Made by a program: the position numbers and the translations under genes
Assembly: GCA_964347035.1 (NCBI GenBank)
Contig: CAYFXE010000034.1
Location: 1 to 30,738 of the forward strand
DNA: 30,738 nt
Source: CAYFXE01 sp964347035
GTDB lineage: Bacteria; Acidobacteriota; Aminicenantia; Aminicenantales; Aminicenantaceae
Reading direction: 5' to 3'
Notes under the pieces: model-generated
Databases searched by the model: none
What the model was told of the DNA's origin: nothing
The model's input: the letters and a program-made list of their open reading frames with translations, nothing else
Shown: piece by piece, positions 15,131-22,720 of the stretch
How the letters are laid out: every line of letters begins with the position of its first letter
How positions within the stretch are numbered: the stretch's first letter is position 1

Positions 15131-15808
15131 ATGTTTATTCCCCTTAAGGACGAAAATCCCACCTCCCGTTTTCCCTATGTGACGGTTTTTTTCATCGGGC
15201 TGAATATCCTGATTTTTTTCTATCAAATCTTTTCTCCTCAGGGACTGCAGTACTATGTTTTTAAGATGGGGGCTATTCCTTACGAAATCACCCATTTCAC
15301 TTCAATTCCTGCTTCTATTCCTCGAATTTCTCCTGTCTTGGCTTTGATCACATCGATGTTCCTCCACGGCGGGCTATTCCATCTCTTCGGAAATATGCTC
15401 TATCTCTGGATATTCGGGAACAATATCGAGGATTTTTTAGGTCCTGTCCGATTCGTGATTTTCTATCTTCTATCTGGTTTGGGCGCCAGCCTGACTCATA
15501 TTATATTTAATCCGAATTCAAAGGTGCCCATGATCGGGGCCAGCGGTGCTATTGCCGGAGTGCTCGGTGCTTATTTGATACTCTATCCACAGGCCAGGGT
15601 TCTGACCTTGGTTTTTCTGTTCTTCTTCATCCGGATCATTCCTATTCCTGCTGCGTTTATCCTGGGGATTTGGTTCTTTGCCCAGGTTCTGAACATAGGT
15701 CTCGGAGGAGGGGTGGCCTGGTTTGCTCACATCGGGGGCTTTCTGATCGGAATCGGATTGATTAAAATATACACACGTCAACGGAGACCACGCGTCTGGA
15801 TTCATTAG
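15131..15808 (+). CDS. Rhomboid family intramembrane serine protease
   Basis: This 225-residue inner-membrane protease cleaves within or beside membrane helices. Six hydrophobic segments are visible. The catalytic Ser138 lies in GASGA (136-140) and the partner His200 in AWFAHIGGF. The H-G-G-L-F-H-L-F-G-N-M segment (79-89) contains the conserved His/Asn oxyanion region, with Asn89. The loop between the fourth-helix Ser and the sixth-helix His has the usual length. A cytoplasmic basic tail ends the protein. Only a weak ribosome site precedes the ATG, 53 bases after the TPR gene, so cotranscription with the TPR gene is possible. Physiological substrates are unknown. Confidence 0.92.
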   Translation: MFIPLKDENPTSRFPYVTVFFIGLNILIFFYQIFSPQGLQYYVFKMGAIPYEITHFTSIPASIPRISPVLALITSMFLHGGLFHLFGNMLYLWIFGNNIEDFLGPVRFVIFYLLSGLGASLTHIIFNPNSKVPMIGASGAIAGVLGAYLILYPQARVLTLVFLFFFIRIIPIPAAFILGIWFFAQVLNIGLGGGVAWFAHIGGFLIGIGLIKIYTRQRRPRVWIH

Positions 15809-15862
15809 AGACGTAGCAGAGTTTGATCCTGCTTAATCCATTGATTTTACCGTCTATTAAGG

Positions 15863-15891
15863 TTGACAATAACTATAAGATTTAGTATTTT
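15863..15891 (+). promoter_or_regulatory. Promoter of the ribosomal protein operon
   Basis: A perfect -35 box TTGACA (15863-15868) is followed after exactly 17 bases by TATTTT (15886-15891). Transcription would start about 30 bases before the rplM ATG at 15929, leaving a leader too short for a large riboswitch. Confidence 0.65.
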
Positions 15892-15928
15892 ATTGCATCG
15901 CTATTGAAAGATAATATGGTCGATTAAC

Positions 15929-16357
15929 ATGAAGACATATGTGCCCAAAAAAGACGAGATTGAGAAGAAATGGTGGCTCATCGACGCCGATGGTAAGGTG
16001 CTCGGCCGTCTGGCCACGGAGATTGCCGTCTTGCTGAGGGGCAAGAAGAACCCTAAGTATGTTGATTTCATGGACAGCGGAGATTTTGTGATTGTCGTCA
16101 ACGCGGAGAAGATTAAGGTGACAGGAAAAAAAATAGAACAGAAAAAATATTATTCTCATTCTGGCTATCCTGGAGGATTGAAAGAGAAAACTCTTAAAGA
16201 GCTTTTGGAAAAGAAGCCAGAGGAAGTCATCCGGAAAGCTGTTTGGGGCATGATTCCCAAAAATAAGCTTGGTCGAGCTGTCCATAAAAAACTGAAAGTC
16301 TACAAGGGACCTGATCATCCCCACCAGGCACAAAAACCACAAGAATACCAATTCTAG
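15929..16357 (+). CDS. rplM: 50S ribosomal protein L13
   Basis: L13 is an early-assembly protein of the large subunit that binds 23S rRNA. The 142-residue product has the standard length and conserved blocks: KTYVPKKDEIEKKWWLIDADGKVLGRLATEIA at the start, GDFVIVVNAEKIKVTGKK, YYSHSGYPGGLKE, and the end AVWGMIPKNKLGRAVHKKLKVYKGPDHPH. The start has no clear Shine-Dalgarno sequence, but the N-terminus matches the family exactly. It is the first gene of a run with rpsI, rpsB, tsf, pyrH and frr, and rpsI follows after five bases. Confidence 0.97.
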   Translation: MKTYVPKKDEIEKKWWLIDADGKVLGRLATEIAVLLRGKKNPKYVDFMDSGDFVIVVNAEKIKVTGKKIEQKKYYSHSGYPGGLKEKTLKELLEKKPEEVIRKAVWGMIPKNKLGRAVHKKLKVYKGPDHPHQAQKPQEYQF

Positions 16358-16362
16358 GAGGC

Positions 16363-16770
16363 ATGTTGAGTTTAATCCAGTATTACGGAACAGGAAAAAG
16401 AAAGACGTCCATCGCCCGGGTTTTCCTTCGTCCAGGAAAGGGTGACGTCACCCTTCAAGTGAATCAGAGACCTCGTCCATTTACCGAGTATTTTGCCTTG
16501 GACAGCCTGAAGCATACCATCAAACAGCCTCTGATGCTGACCGAAACAGAGAAAAAGTTCGACATCTTTATTCGAGTCAACGGAGGGGGGAGAAGCGGCC
16601 AGGCAGAGGCTATACGTTTGGGCATCGCCAGGGCCCTGATCGAGTTCAACAGAGAGTTGAAACCAACACTCAAGGGAGCAGGGCTGCTGACAAGAGATGC
16701 AAGGATAAAAGAAAGAAAGAAATATGGATTGCTGGGCGCTCGTAAGGCTCCTCAATACCATAAGAGATAA
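16363..16770 (+). CDS. rpsI: 30S ribosomal protein S9
   Basis: S9 binds the 3' domain of 16S rRNA, and its C-terminal tail reaches the P-site tRNA. Conserved parts are YYGTGKRKTSIARVFLRPGKG, the central VNGGGRSGQAEAIRLGIARAL, and the end DARIKERKKYGLLGARKAPQYHKR, which gives the required terminal K-R. AGGAGG ends only one base before the ATG at 16363, too close for efficient use. The TTG at 16366 (spacing four) may be the real start, which would remove one residue. Confidence 0.96.
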   Translation: MLSLIQYYGTGKRKTSIARVFLRPGKGDVTLQVNQRPRPFTEYFALDSLKHTIKQPLMLTETEKKFDIFIRVNGGGRSGQAEAIRLGIARALIEFNRELKPTLKGAGLLTRDARIKERKKYGLLGARKAPQYHKR

Positions 16771-16784
16771 TCGGAGGATTGGAG

Positions 16785-17606
16785 TTGGTTTCGGTAACAA
16801 TGAAAGATCTGTTAGAAGCAGGAGTGCATTTCGGTCACCAGACAAGGAGATGGAATCCCAAGATGAAAGATTTCATCTTCGGGCAGAGGAACGGTATCTA
16901 TATCATCGATTTACAAAAAACCATTAAAATCTTCAAGGATGCCCTGCAGTTCATTTCTAGTGTGGTGGAAGACGGAAAAGAGGTTCTTCTAGTCGGCACC
17001 AAGAAGCAGGCTCAAGATATCATCAAAGAATATTCGCTTAAGTGCGAATCCTGCTATGTTAACCAGCGCTGGCTGGGGGGGCTGTTGACCAACTTCGATG
17101 TCGTCAAAGGAGGAGTCGAAAGGCTGGTCGAGCTAGAAGAGATGAAAGAGGACGGCCGGTGGGATCTTCTCAGCAAGAAAGAACAGTCTAAACTGGAAAA
17201 AGTCTTCAGAAAACTCTCCAAGAATTTGGGGGGAATAAAAAACATGGTTGAACTTCCCGGGATTGTGTTCGTCATCGATTCCATAAAGGAAGATATAGCG
17301 GTGAATGAGGCTCTTAAGCTTGAGATCCCGATCGTGGCCGTGGTGGATACGAACGGTGATCCGGAGAATATCGACTATCCTATCCCTGGGAATGATGATG
17401 CCGTAAGGGCGATCGAATTGTTTGCCTCTAAGGTCTCTGAGGCAATTCTCGAAGGTAAGAAAAGAAGAATCGAGAAAGAACTTAAAGAAGCCAAGAAGGA
17501 AGAGGAAGCCCAGGTCGAAGAACTGGCACCCCCCGAATCTGAGGAAGCGCTGTTAGAGGAAGGGGAGGATACCAGCTCTTCGAGTAATGATGAACCTGCT
17601 AAGTAG
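16785..17606 (+). CDS. rpsB: 30S ribosomal protein S2
   Basis: S2 joins late in 30S assembly and helps hold S1. I placed the start at TTG 16785 because GGAGG (16773-16777) is then seven bases away and the product begins VSVTMKDLLEAGVHFGHQ, as in the family. The upstream TTG at 16779 lies only one base from the ribosome site. Conserved blocks are TRRWNPKMKDFIFGQRNGIYIIDLQ, CYVNQRWLGGLLTNF, and DTNGDPENIDYPIPGNDDA. The last 45 residues are a very acidic, Ser/Glu-rich tail beyond the ribosomal fold. tsf starts 10 bases downstream, the usual arrangement. Confidence 0.95.
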   Translation: MVSVTMKDLLEAGVHFGHQTRRWNPKMKDFIFGQRNGIYIIDLQKTIKIFKDALQFISSVVEDGKEVLLVGTKKQAQDIIKEYSLKCESCYVNQRWLGGLLTNFDVVKGGVERLVELEEMKEDGRWDLLSKKEQSKLEKVFRKLSKNLGGIKNMVELPGIVFVIDSIKEDIAVNEALKLEIPIVAVVDTNGDPENIDYPIPGNDDAVRAIELFASKVSEAILEGKKRRIEKELKEAKKEEEAQVEELAPPESEEALLEEGEDTSSSSNDEPAK

Positions 17607-17616
17607 AGGAGTCAAG

Positions 17617-18213
17617 ATGGAAATTACAGCGGAAATGGTCAAAGAGCTTCGCCAGCGCACCGGAATCGGAATGATGGAGTGCAAGAAGGCACTACAGGAA
17701 AGTAAAGGCGATATCGAGAAAGCCATCCTTGTTTTAAGAAAAAAGGGGTATGCCCGGGCCAAAGAGAAGATGGGTCGGGAAACAGAAGAAGGAGCTGTGG
17801 GATCATATATCCATCTCAACGGAAAGATCGGAGTCTTAGTCGAGGTTAATTGCGAGTCTGATTTTGTCTCCCGCAACGATGAATTCACAGAGTTGGTCAA
17901 GAATATTGCCATGCATATCGCGGCCGCGAAACCACAGTATATTTCCTCGGAGGATATACCAGAAGAGGTGCTAGAGCAAGAAAAAGAGATCGTTCGCGAA
18001 CAATTCAAGGATTCCAATAAGCCTCCGGAGATAGTCGACAAGATTGTTCAAGGAAAACTAGGAAAATTTTATGAGGACGTTTGTCTCCTCGACCAGGCCT
18101 ATATTAAGGACGATAAAATCTCAATTAAGGAATTAATTGCATCTTTCGTTGCTAAAGTTGGGGAAAACATAAAAGTCAGAAGGTTTGCCCGATTCGAGTT
18201 GGGCAAGCCATAA
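17617..18213 (+). CDS. tsf: Elongation factor Ts
   Basis: EF-Ts exchanges GDP for GTP on EF-Tu. The ATG at 17617 has AGAGGAG five bases upstream, and the protein then begins EITAEMVKELRQRTGIGMMECKKAL, the standard UBA-like N-terminal domain. Next come the KAREK-type linker (GYARAKEKMGRETEEGAVGSYIH) and the core domain with VNCESDFVSRND. At 198 residues it is the short form with a single core subdomain, as known from Thermus, rather than the 280-residue E. coli type. It lies between rpsB and pyrH as in many bacteria. Confidence 0.95.
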   Translation: MEITAEMVKELRQRTGIGMMECKKALQESKGDIEKAILVLRKKGYARAKEKMGRETEEGAVGSYIHLNGKIGVLVEVNCESDFVSRNDEFTELVKNIAMHIAAAKPQYISSEDIPEEVLEQEKEIVREQFKDSNKPPEIVDKIVQGKLGKFYEDVCLLDQAYIKDDKISIKELIASFVAKVGENIKVRRFARFELGKP

Positions 18214-18223
18214 AAAGGCCATC

Positions 18224-18957
18224 ATGCCTCAACCTAAACCTGCCTACAAAAGAATCCTGCTCAAGCTCTCGGGTGAATCTATGCTCGGACTGTACGACTA
18301 TGGCATAGATCTCGAGATAACATCGACCATCGCCAAAGAAATAAAGGAGATTCATGATTTGGGTGTCCAGATCGCGATCATGATCGGCGGTGGGAATATT
18401 TTTCGCGGCATTCATGGGTCCAAGGTCGGGATGGATCGCGCTTCTGCTGATTACATGGGTTTGCTGGCCACGGTCATCAACGGGATTGCCCTCCAAGATG
18501 CCCTGGAGAAAGAAGGNNNNNNNNNNAAGGGCTTTTTACAAGACACATTTCCGCCATGGAGATCAAGGCTGTAGCTGAGACTTTTATCCGGAGAAGAGCC
18601 ATCAGGCATCTCGAGAAAGGACGGATTATCATTTTCAGCGCGGGGACTGGAAGTCCTTTTTTCACGACAGATACAGCGGCGGCATTAAGAGCCTTGGAGA
18701 TCAAGGCTGATGTGATCTTGAAGGCCACAAAGGTCGATGGGGTCTATTCTGCTGATCCGATGATAGACAAGACCGCCAAGAGATTTGCTTCCATCAAATA
18801 CCTGGATGTGATAAAGAAAGGCTTGAAAGTCATGGACACCACGGCCATTTCTTTGTGCAAAGACAATAAAATGCCGATCATCGTCTTTAACTTGAGGAAG
18901 AAGGGAAACGTCAGGAAAGCTGTCCTAGGTCAGAAGGTGGGAACACGAGTTTGGTAG
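18224..18957 (+). CDS. pyrH: Uridylate kinase, interrupted by an artificial 10-N gap
   Basis: PyrH phosphorylates UMP to UDP as a homohexamer of the amino-acid-kinase fold. Visible motifs are KRILLKLSGESM, IAIMIGGGNIFRG, MDRASADYMGLLATVINGIALQDALE, FSAGTGSPFFTTDTAAALRALEI and LKATKVDGVYSADP. Ten N (18517-18526) break the frame as written. The bases before and after the gap share AAGG; dropping the N and one copy of AAGG restores LEKEGLFTRHISAMEIKAV in frame and yields 720 bases, or 239 residues, the normal family length. The gene is therefore probably intact. AAAAAGG upstream of the ATG is a moderate ribosome site. Confidence 0.93.
18517..18526. other. Assembly gap of ten N inside pyrH
   Basis: The run of ten N joins two contigs whose ends overlap by at least four bases (AAGG on both sides). 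Restoring the overlap gives a perfect uridylate kinase reading frame, so no sequence appears to be missing. Confidence 0.85.
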
Positions 18958-18972
18958 AAAAGCATCCCCATT

Positions 18973-18982
18973 NNNNNNNNNN
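18973..18982. other. Second assembly gap of ten N
   Basis: Ten N lie between pyrH and frr. The flanks end in TT and begin with TTTT, so the ends may again overlap slightly, but no reading frame is available to test it. Confidence 0.6.
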
Positions 18983-19034
18983 TTTTGTGTAAAGAAATAC
19001 TTCCAACTTTAATCTTTTTGAAGAGGGAATAAGG

Positions 19035-19592
19035 ATGGTTAAAGATATATTAAGAGAACTCGAAAAAAACATGAAGGGAGCCGTGGAACATTTTCGCAAG
19101 GATCTCAGCAAGTTGAGAACAGGACGGGCGAGTATCCAGATGTTTGAAGACATAAAAGTGGACTACTACGGAACATTGACACCGATCAATCAGATGGCGA
19201 CACTCGGAGTCCCAGACCCGACATTGATCACAGTCCAGCCGTGGGACCCGTCTTTGTTAGAAACGATCGAGAAGGCCATTCGAGCGGCTGACCTCGGGCT
19301 GAACCCCATCAACGACGGTAAGATGTTAAAAGTCCCGATTCCTCCCTTGGATGAAGAGAGAAGAAAGGATATTGCCAAACATGTCAAGCGCTTGTTAGAA
19401 GAGGAAAAGACAGTCCTTCGCAATATGCGACGGGAAAGCAAAGAGGAGATTGAACTACTGGAGGAGGAGAAAGAGATCACAAAAGATGACAAGTATTGGG
19501 GATACGAAAAGCTTCAGGAATTGACAGAGGAGTATACAAAAAAGCTGGAAGAACTCGGGACCGCCAAAGAAAAAGATATTCTCGAAATATAG
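19035..19592 (+). CDS. frr: Ribosome recycling factor
   Basis: RRF splits post-termination ribosomes together with EF-G. The 185-residue product has the standard length and layout: a first helix (LRELEKNMKGAVEHFRKDLSKLRTGRAS), the small beta domain (VDYYGTLTPINQMATLGVPDPTLITVQPWD, then IEKAIRAADLGLNPINDGKMLKVPIPPL), and two long return helices containing EERRKDIAKHVKRLLEEEKTVLRNMRRE. GAGGG seven bases before the ATG is the ribosome site. The gene ends the rplM-to-frr run. A strong hairpin (19601-19679) begins eight bases after its stop. Confidence 0.96.
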   Translation: MVKDILRELEKNMKGAVEHFRKDLSKLRTGRASIQMFEDIKVDYYGTLTPINQMATLGVPDPTLITVQPWDPSLLETIEKAIRAADLGLNPINDGKMLKVPIPPLDEERRKDIAKHVKRLLEEEKTVLRNMRRESKEEIELLEEEKEITKDDKYWGYEKLQELTEEYTKKLEELGTAKEKDILEI

Positions 19593-19600
19593 TCAGGATA

Positions 19601-19679
19601 GGGGTCAGGCTTCGTTATCTTGTAAAGCCTAAGCCAAAACTATAGACTTTGTTTGTACTTCGTAATGAAGCCTGGCCCC
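19601..19679 (+). repeat. Hairpin element with 18-base arms after frr (GGGGTCAG type)
   Basis: Bases 19601-19618 and 19662-19679 form a fully paired 18-base RNA stem. All three positions where the DNA arms are not exact complements become G-U pairs, so the RNA stem has no mismatch. The loop is 43 bases. The outer end GGGGTCAGGCTTC resembles the element at 9950-10096 (GGGGTCAGACCTTC). It may end the ribosomal operon, although no T-run follows. Confidence 0.65.
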
Positions 19680-19696
19680 GAAAATAGCCCCGAAAA

Positions 19697-20605
19697 TTAC
19701 TTACTTTTCCGGAACCAGTTTTCCGTCGTTCCGAATTTTGTCCTGATGACGGCTCCCCAGCCAAGGATGCTCAGGACAAAGGCAAACAGAGTGCCGAGAA
19801 TCGGGATGAATCCAATGAGTCCCACAAGAATCAAACCCAAGAAGACAGCCAAGAATGCGGAGGGCTGCTTACTCCCGAAGGCTCTGGCTAGACTCTCGCC
19901 GAAGAAATAAAAGAGGGTGATCTGTCCAAATATTTTGATGACGATCCCGATGATGATGAGCGCGAGAAGAATCGGGATGCCGATAAGTATGAAGGACAGC
20001 AGGACTGAAAAGATGACGAGTCCAGTAAAGATGATGATAGCCAAAAGACCCGTGCCGAACACAGGCCAGAAGGATCTGCGGATTTGAGAAGATGCGAGTG
20101 AGAGCTGGCGAGGGAAGAGGGCTGCCAGAAGCACAGCGAGGATAAACCAGATGAAGAGGGTAATCAATTTTATGATGATCAGAAGAGGGAGGAGACCAGC
20201 AAAACCAAATCCACCCAGAAGCGCGAAGACATCTTTTAGGCTTTCCAATTCCATGTAAACAGTATCTCCATCTACAATGCTGCCAGGTTCTTTCTCAAGC
20301 CGCCCTCCCAGGGAAACTACATCCCCCTTGATGATAGCTGTTGACTTAAGCGTAATCTGCGAGCCGATTCCAAAAACAACTTCTCCCACTTCCCCTTCTA
20401 TTGTGATCGTACCTCCAATGGCGACAACACTTTCCTCAACTTTACCCTTGATAAGGATATCTCCGCCGAATGAGATGACATTATCCTGGACCTCATCTTC
20501 TGCCACATAGATGTCCTTCTTAACCAAAATGCCTTGACTGTTCAACGGTAATGAGATGGAGAGAATAAACAGGATAATTAGAGGAAAGAGATATTTATTT
20601 TTCAT
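19697..20605 (-). CDS. Bactofilin-like/polymer-forming exported membrane protein
   Basis: This 302-residue protein has a signal peptide (LFPLIILFILSISLPLNSQG). A beta-solenoid-like segment (about 28-120) is made of short repeats of the kind seen in bactofilins: FGGDILIKGKVEESVVAIGGTITIEGEVGEVVFGIG, with alternating Gly and hydrophobic residues. The C-terminal half is membrane-embedded with five or six helices, among them LLPLLIIIKLITLFIWFILAVLL and a double I/L-rich helix near 200-235. Its start overlaps the anti-sigma stop by four bases (ATGA), so it is translated in step with the sigma/anti-sigma pair and is a probable effector of that regulon. Exact function is unknown. Confidence 0.75.
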   Translation of the reverse strand: MKNKYLFPLIILFILSISLPLNSQGILVKKDIYVAEDEVQDNVISFGGDILIKGKVEESVVAIGGTITIEGEVGEVVFGIGSQITLKSTAIIKGDVVSLGGRLEKEPGSIVDGDTVYMELESLKDVFALLGGFGFAGLLPLLIIIKLITLFIWFILAVLLAALFPRQLSLASSQIRRSFWPVFGTGLLAIIIFTGLVIFSVLLSFILIGIPILLALIIIGIVIKIFGQITLFYFFGESLARAFGSKQPSAFLAVFLGLILVGLIGFIPILGTLFAFVLSILGWGAVIRTKFGTTENWFRKSK

Positions 20606-21180
20606 GCTTTTTCTCCAGTTAATATTTTTTTTCTCACTCCGAAGAAGAGTGAGACCGACAGAATAAGGGTGAGTGTGATTAGGACAATTTGGATTTCGGG
20701 GCTGATTATCGTCGTCAAACGAGCAAAGAAATCGACAATAATCCCGAAGATTTGAACTATGACTCTGATGAGGAGTGATAAGAGTTTAACAACTTTTAGG
20801 AAGAGGACAGAAGCTGAGCGGAAGGCATCCAAAGTACTGTGACCGAGGCTGTTGAGAGAACCTACAAGACTCTGACCTGAAATTAAAAAATAAGCCAGGA
20901 GTACGAGGGCAGCAGAAGAAAAGCCCGCGGCTGATACCGCGATCCATTTCCAGATCGGCACTCTTGACGGGAATATCCGGGCCATGATCTGGCTAGTGAA
21001 ATCGGCCGGCGTGTCCCAGACAGGAAGACTGTTCGCGGCTTGAAGCAGCAGTCGTCTTTCTTGGACAGCGTTTTGGCATTTTGGGCAGGAAACAAGATGC
21101 TTCTCTATTCTTTCGTTCTCAGAGGAAGAGAGTTCTTCCTCAAGATAAAGATAAATCTGATCCACTCGTAAGCAGGTCAT
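20602..21180 (-). CDS. Zinc-finger anti-sigma factor
   Basis: This 192-residue membrane protein has an N-terminal zf-HC2/ZAS-type domain with Cys3, His28, Cys32 and Cys35 (CLRVDQIYLYLEEELSS then HLVSCPKC), the zinc site that binds ECF sigma factors. A membrane helix at about 78-100 follows. A long hydrophobic region (120-155) and a second helix (163-181) make it more membrane-rich than most anti-sigma factors. Its ATG overlaps the sigma stop by four bases, and its own stop overlaps the next gene by four bases. It should hold the sigma factor at the inner membrane until an envelope signal releases it. Confidence 0.85.
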   Translation of the reverse strand: MTCLRVDQIYLYLEEELSSSENERIEKHLVSCPKCQNAVQERRLLLQAANSLPVWDTPADFTSQIMARIFPSRVPIWKWIAVSAAGFSSAALVLLAYFLISGQSLVGSLNSLGHSTLDAFRSASVLFLKVVKLLSLLIRVIVQIFGIIVDFFARLTTIISPEIQIVLITLTLILSVSLFFGVRKKILTGEKA

Positions 21181-21740
21181 GTTTTTTCCTCCAGGAGGTG
21201 ACGGATCATTTCCTTGGCTTGGAAGACCCTATTTTTAATCGTCCCGACAGGCATATCTTTAATTTCGGCCATCTCGTCGTAACTAAAATCATTGATGTGT
21301 CTCCAGACAAACAGCTCTCTTAGAGAGGGAGGGATTTTTTCTAAAGCCCGCTCGATTTTCTCTCTGCACTGGGCGATTTCAAACTTTTTGACCACAGAAG
21401 GTTCATTATCAGGAATCTCGAATGTGGGTCTATCCTTATCCCGAGTGAGAGACTGGTCGATGGAGAAGATATCCAGTTTTCTCTTTCTCCAATAGTCGAT
21501 GACGAAGTTGGAAGCGATTTTGAACAGCCAAGTTCGGAATTTATACTCTGGTTTATAGGTATGGAGAGATGAATACGTTTTTATAAACACTTCTTGGGTA
21601 AAATCAAGAGCCATCTCTCTCTCTCCGACCATTCGGCCGATGTAATTCAACAGTGGACGCTGGTATTTTCGGATGATCATGGCAAAGGCCTCTTCTTCTC
21701 CCTTAAGAATTCGTTGGATTAATTCCTTATCTTCATCCAT
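21177..21740 (-). CDS. ECF-type RNA polymerase sigma factor
   Basis: This sigma-70 family extracytoplasmic-function regulator has 187 residues from ATG 21740 or 190 from TTG 21749. Region 2 reads LLNYIGRMVGEREMALDFTQEVFIKTYSSL, then KFRTWLFKIASNFVIDYWRKRK. After a linker of about 30 residues, region 4 reads IPPSLRELFVWRHINDFSYDEMAEIKDMPVGTIKNRVFQAKEMI. The start is ambiguous: GAGG lies five bases before the TTG, while the ATG has only AGG nine bases upstream. A perfect 7-base palindrome covers this region. It is the first gene of the three-gene overlapping operon, with lolA upstream on the same strand. Confidence 0.93.
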   Translation of the reverse strand: MDEDKELIQRILKGEEEAFAMIIRKYQRPLLNYIGRMVGEREMALDFTQEVFIKTYSSLHTYKPEYKFRTWLFKIASNFVIDYWRKRKLDIFSIDQSLTRDKDRPTFEIPDNEPSVVKKFEIAQCREKIERALEKIPPSLRELFVWRHINDFSYDEMAEIKDMPVGTIKNRVFQAKEMIRHLLEEKT

Positions 21741-21741
21741 G

Positions 21742-21758
21742 GAGGACAACCTGTCCTC
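21742..21758 (-). promoter_or_regulatory. Palindrome over the sigma factor start
   Basis: GAGGACA and TGTCCTC, seven bases each, flank a three-base centre. The site lies one base before the ATG and covers the alternative TTG and both possible ribosome sites. As RNA it could form a hairpin that limits sigma translation; as DNA it could be an operator. No second copy was seen elsewhere in the window. Confidence 0.35.
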
Positions 21759-21927
21759 AAATCTAAATACGAGTTTGAGGCGAAATGGTTTTGATCAAGA
21801 AAGAATTGCCAAAATTCTCGTTCTTTTTGGAAAAATTGCCTTTTATAACCTACTGGTTAATTTTGAATTGATTGTTGGTTCTTTGACTTCGAGATTCCAT
21901 CATTCTCTGCGTTTGTCTTTTGAACCG

Positions 21928-22566
21928 CTAGTTTGTTCTGTGTTCGATGATCTCCACATCTGGAGGCACTTTCAATTCGAATAAATTCTCAGATAGGGGA
22001 AGGTTTGTCTTCATCCGCGAGAATTTATATTCTGTTTTGTTTCCCGCCCAATCAAAAAAGATGGCCCTCTGGATGAGCCAGGACCTCTCATCGATCTCCA
22101 ACAGGATGAACGTATCGGCATCTTCCTGTTTGGGAGTTAATTTGAGCTGATAGGATTTTGGATTTTCTGTTGGAAAGGGGCTGAATTCCACCACATAATT
22201 ATCCATGATCCCTCTCTGGCCGGAAAGGAGAGAGAGAATTTCTGATTCATGCTCCTCTTTGGATAAGTCATATATTGTGAGCTGTTTCTCTTCTGGAATG
22301 TACTCCCAAAAAAATCCATCCTTAAGAAGATAGATTTTTTTCTCCGGGTCTTTGTATTCCCATTTCATCAAAGCGGGTTTCTTGAAGTGAAAATTTCCTC
22401 TTTCCTTTAGAGGGGTGGAAACCGCTGATGAATAATAGGTTTGTTCGAATTTAGCCTGGATGGAACGAAGAGAATGGATTGTCTTTTCAGTCCTGGCCGC
22501 AACATCCTCAGCGGTGAATGAGGAGTTGAATAGAGAAAAGATGAGCATCCAGAAAACCTGTCTCAT
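21928..22566 (-). CDS. lolA: Outer-membrane lipoprotein carrier protein LolA
   Basis: LolA carries lipoproteins across the periplasm from LolCDE to the outer membrane. The 212-residue product has a signal peptide (MRQVFWMLIFSLFNSSFTAE) and the family's core: SIQAKFEQTYYSS, GNFHFKKPALMKWEYKDPEKKIYLLKDGFFWEYIPEEKQL, then QLKLTPKQEDADTFILLEID and a last strand SENLFELKVPPDVEII. This half-barrel pattern with the W-E-Y-x-D-P segment is characteristic. It lies upstream of the sigma operon on the same strand with 178 bases between, so partial cotranscription is possible. A divergent symporter gene starts on the other side of a repeat-rich gap. Confidence 0.88.
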   Translation of the reverse strand: MRQVFWMLIFSLFNSSFTAEDVAARTEKTIHSLRSIQAKFEQTYYSSAVSTPLKERGNFHFKKPALMKWEYKDPEKKIYLLKDGFFWEYIPEEKQLTIYDLSKEEHESEILSLLSGQRGIMDNYVVEFSPFPTENPKSYQLKLTPKQEDADTFILLEIDERSWLIQRAIFFDWAGNKTEYKFSRMKTNLPLSENLFELKVPPDVEIIEHRTN

Positions 22567-22598
22567 GTCGCCTACATTTTAACAACAAAAAAGGGGAT

Positions 22599-22703
22599 TG
22601 TCAGTAAGTCAGTTATCAGTCATCAGTTGTCAGTTTAGAAGGTATCTTTTCTTTATCTGAGAACGAACAACTGAGAACTGACAACTGAGAACTGAGTTAC
22701 TGA
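22599..22703. repeat. Long palindromic array between divergent lolA and symporter genes
   Basis: The left half repeats CAGTTATCAGT/CATCAGTTGTCAGTTT-like units and the right half repeats AACTGAGAACTGACAACTGAG-like units in the opposite sense, ending GTTACTGATA. The halves can pair imperfectly across a central T-rich segment. It fills most of the 154-base gap that must hold both divergent promoters. It is related to the shorter arrays at 7060-7133 and 13674-13700. Confidence 0.6.
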
Positions 22704-22720
22704 TAAGGATAGGTTGCGCA

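Noticed and set aside
15818..15831. AGAGTTTGATCCTG, identical to the start region of 16S rRNA
   Set aside because: The match stops after 14 bases and no other rRNA sequence follows. It forms the loop of a small AGCAG/CTGCT hairpin after the rhomboid gene and is probably chance.
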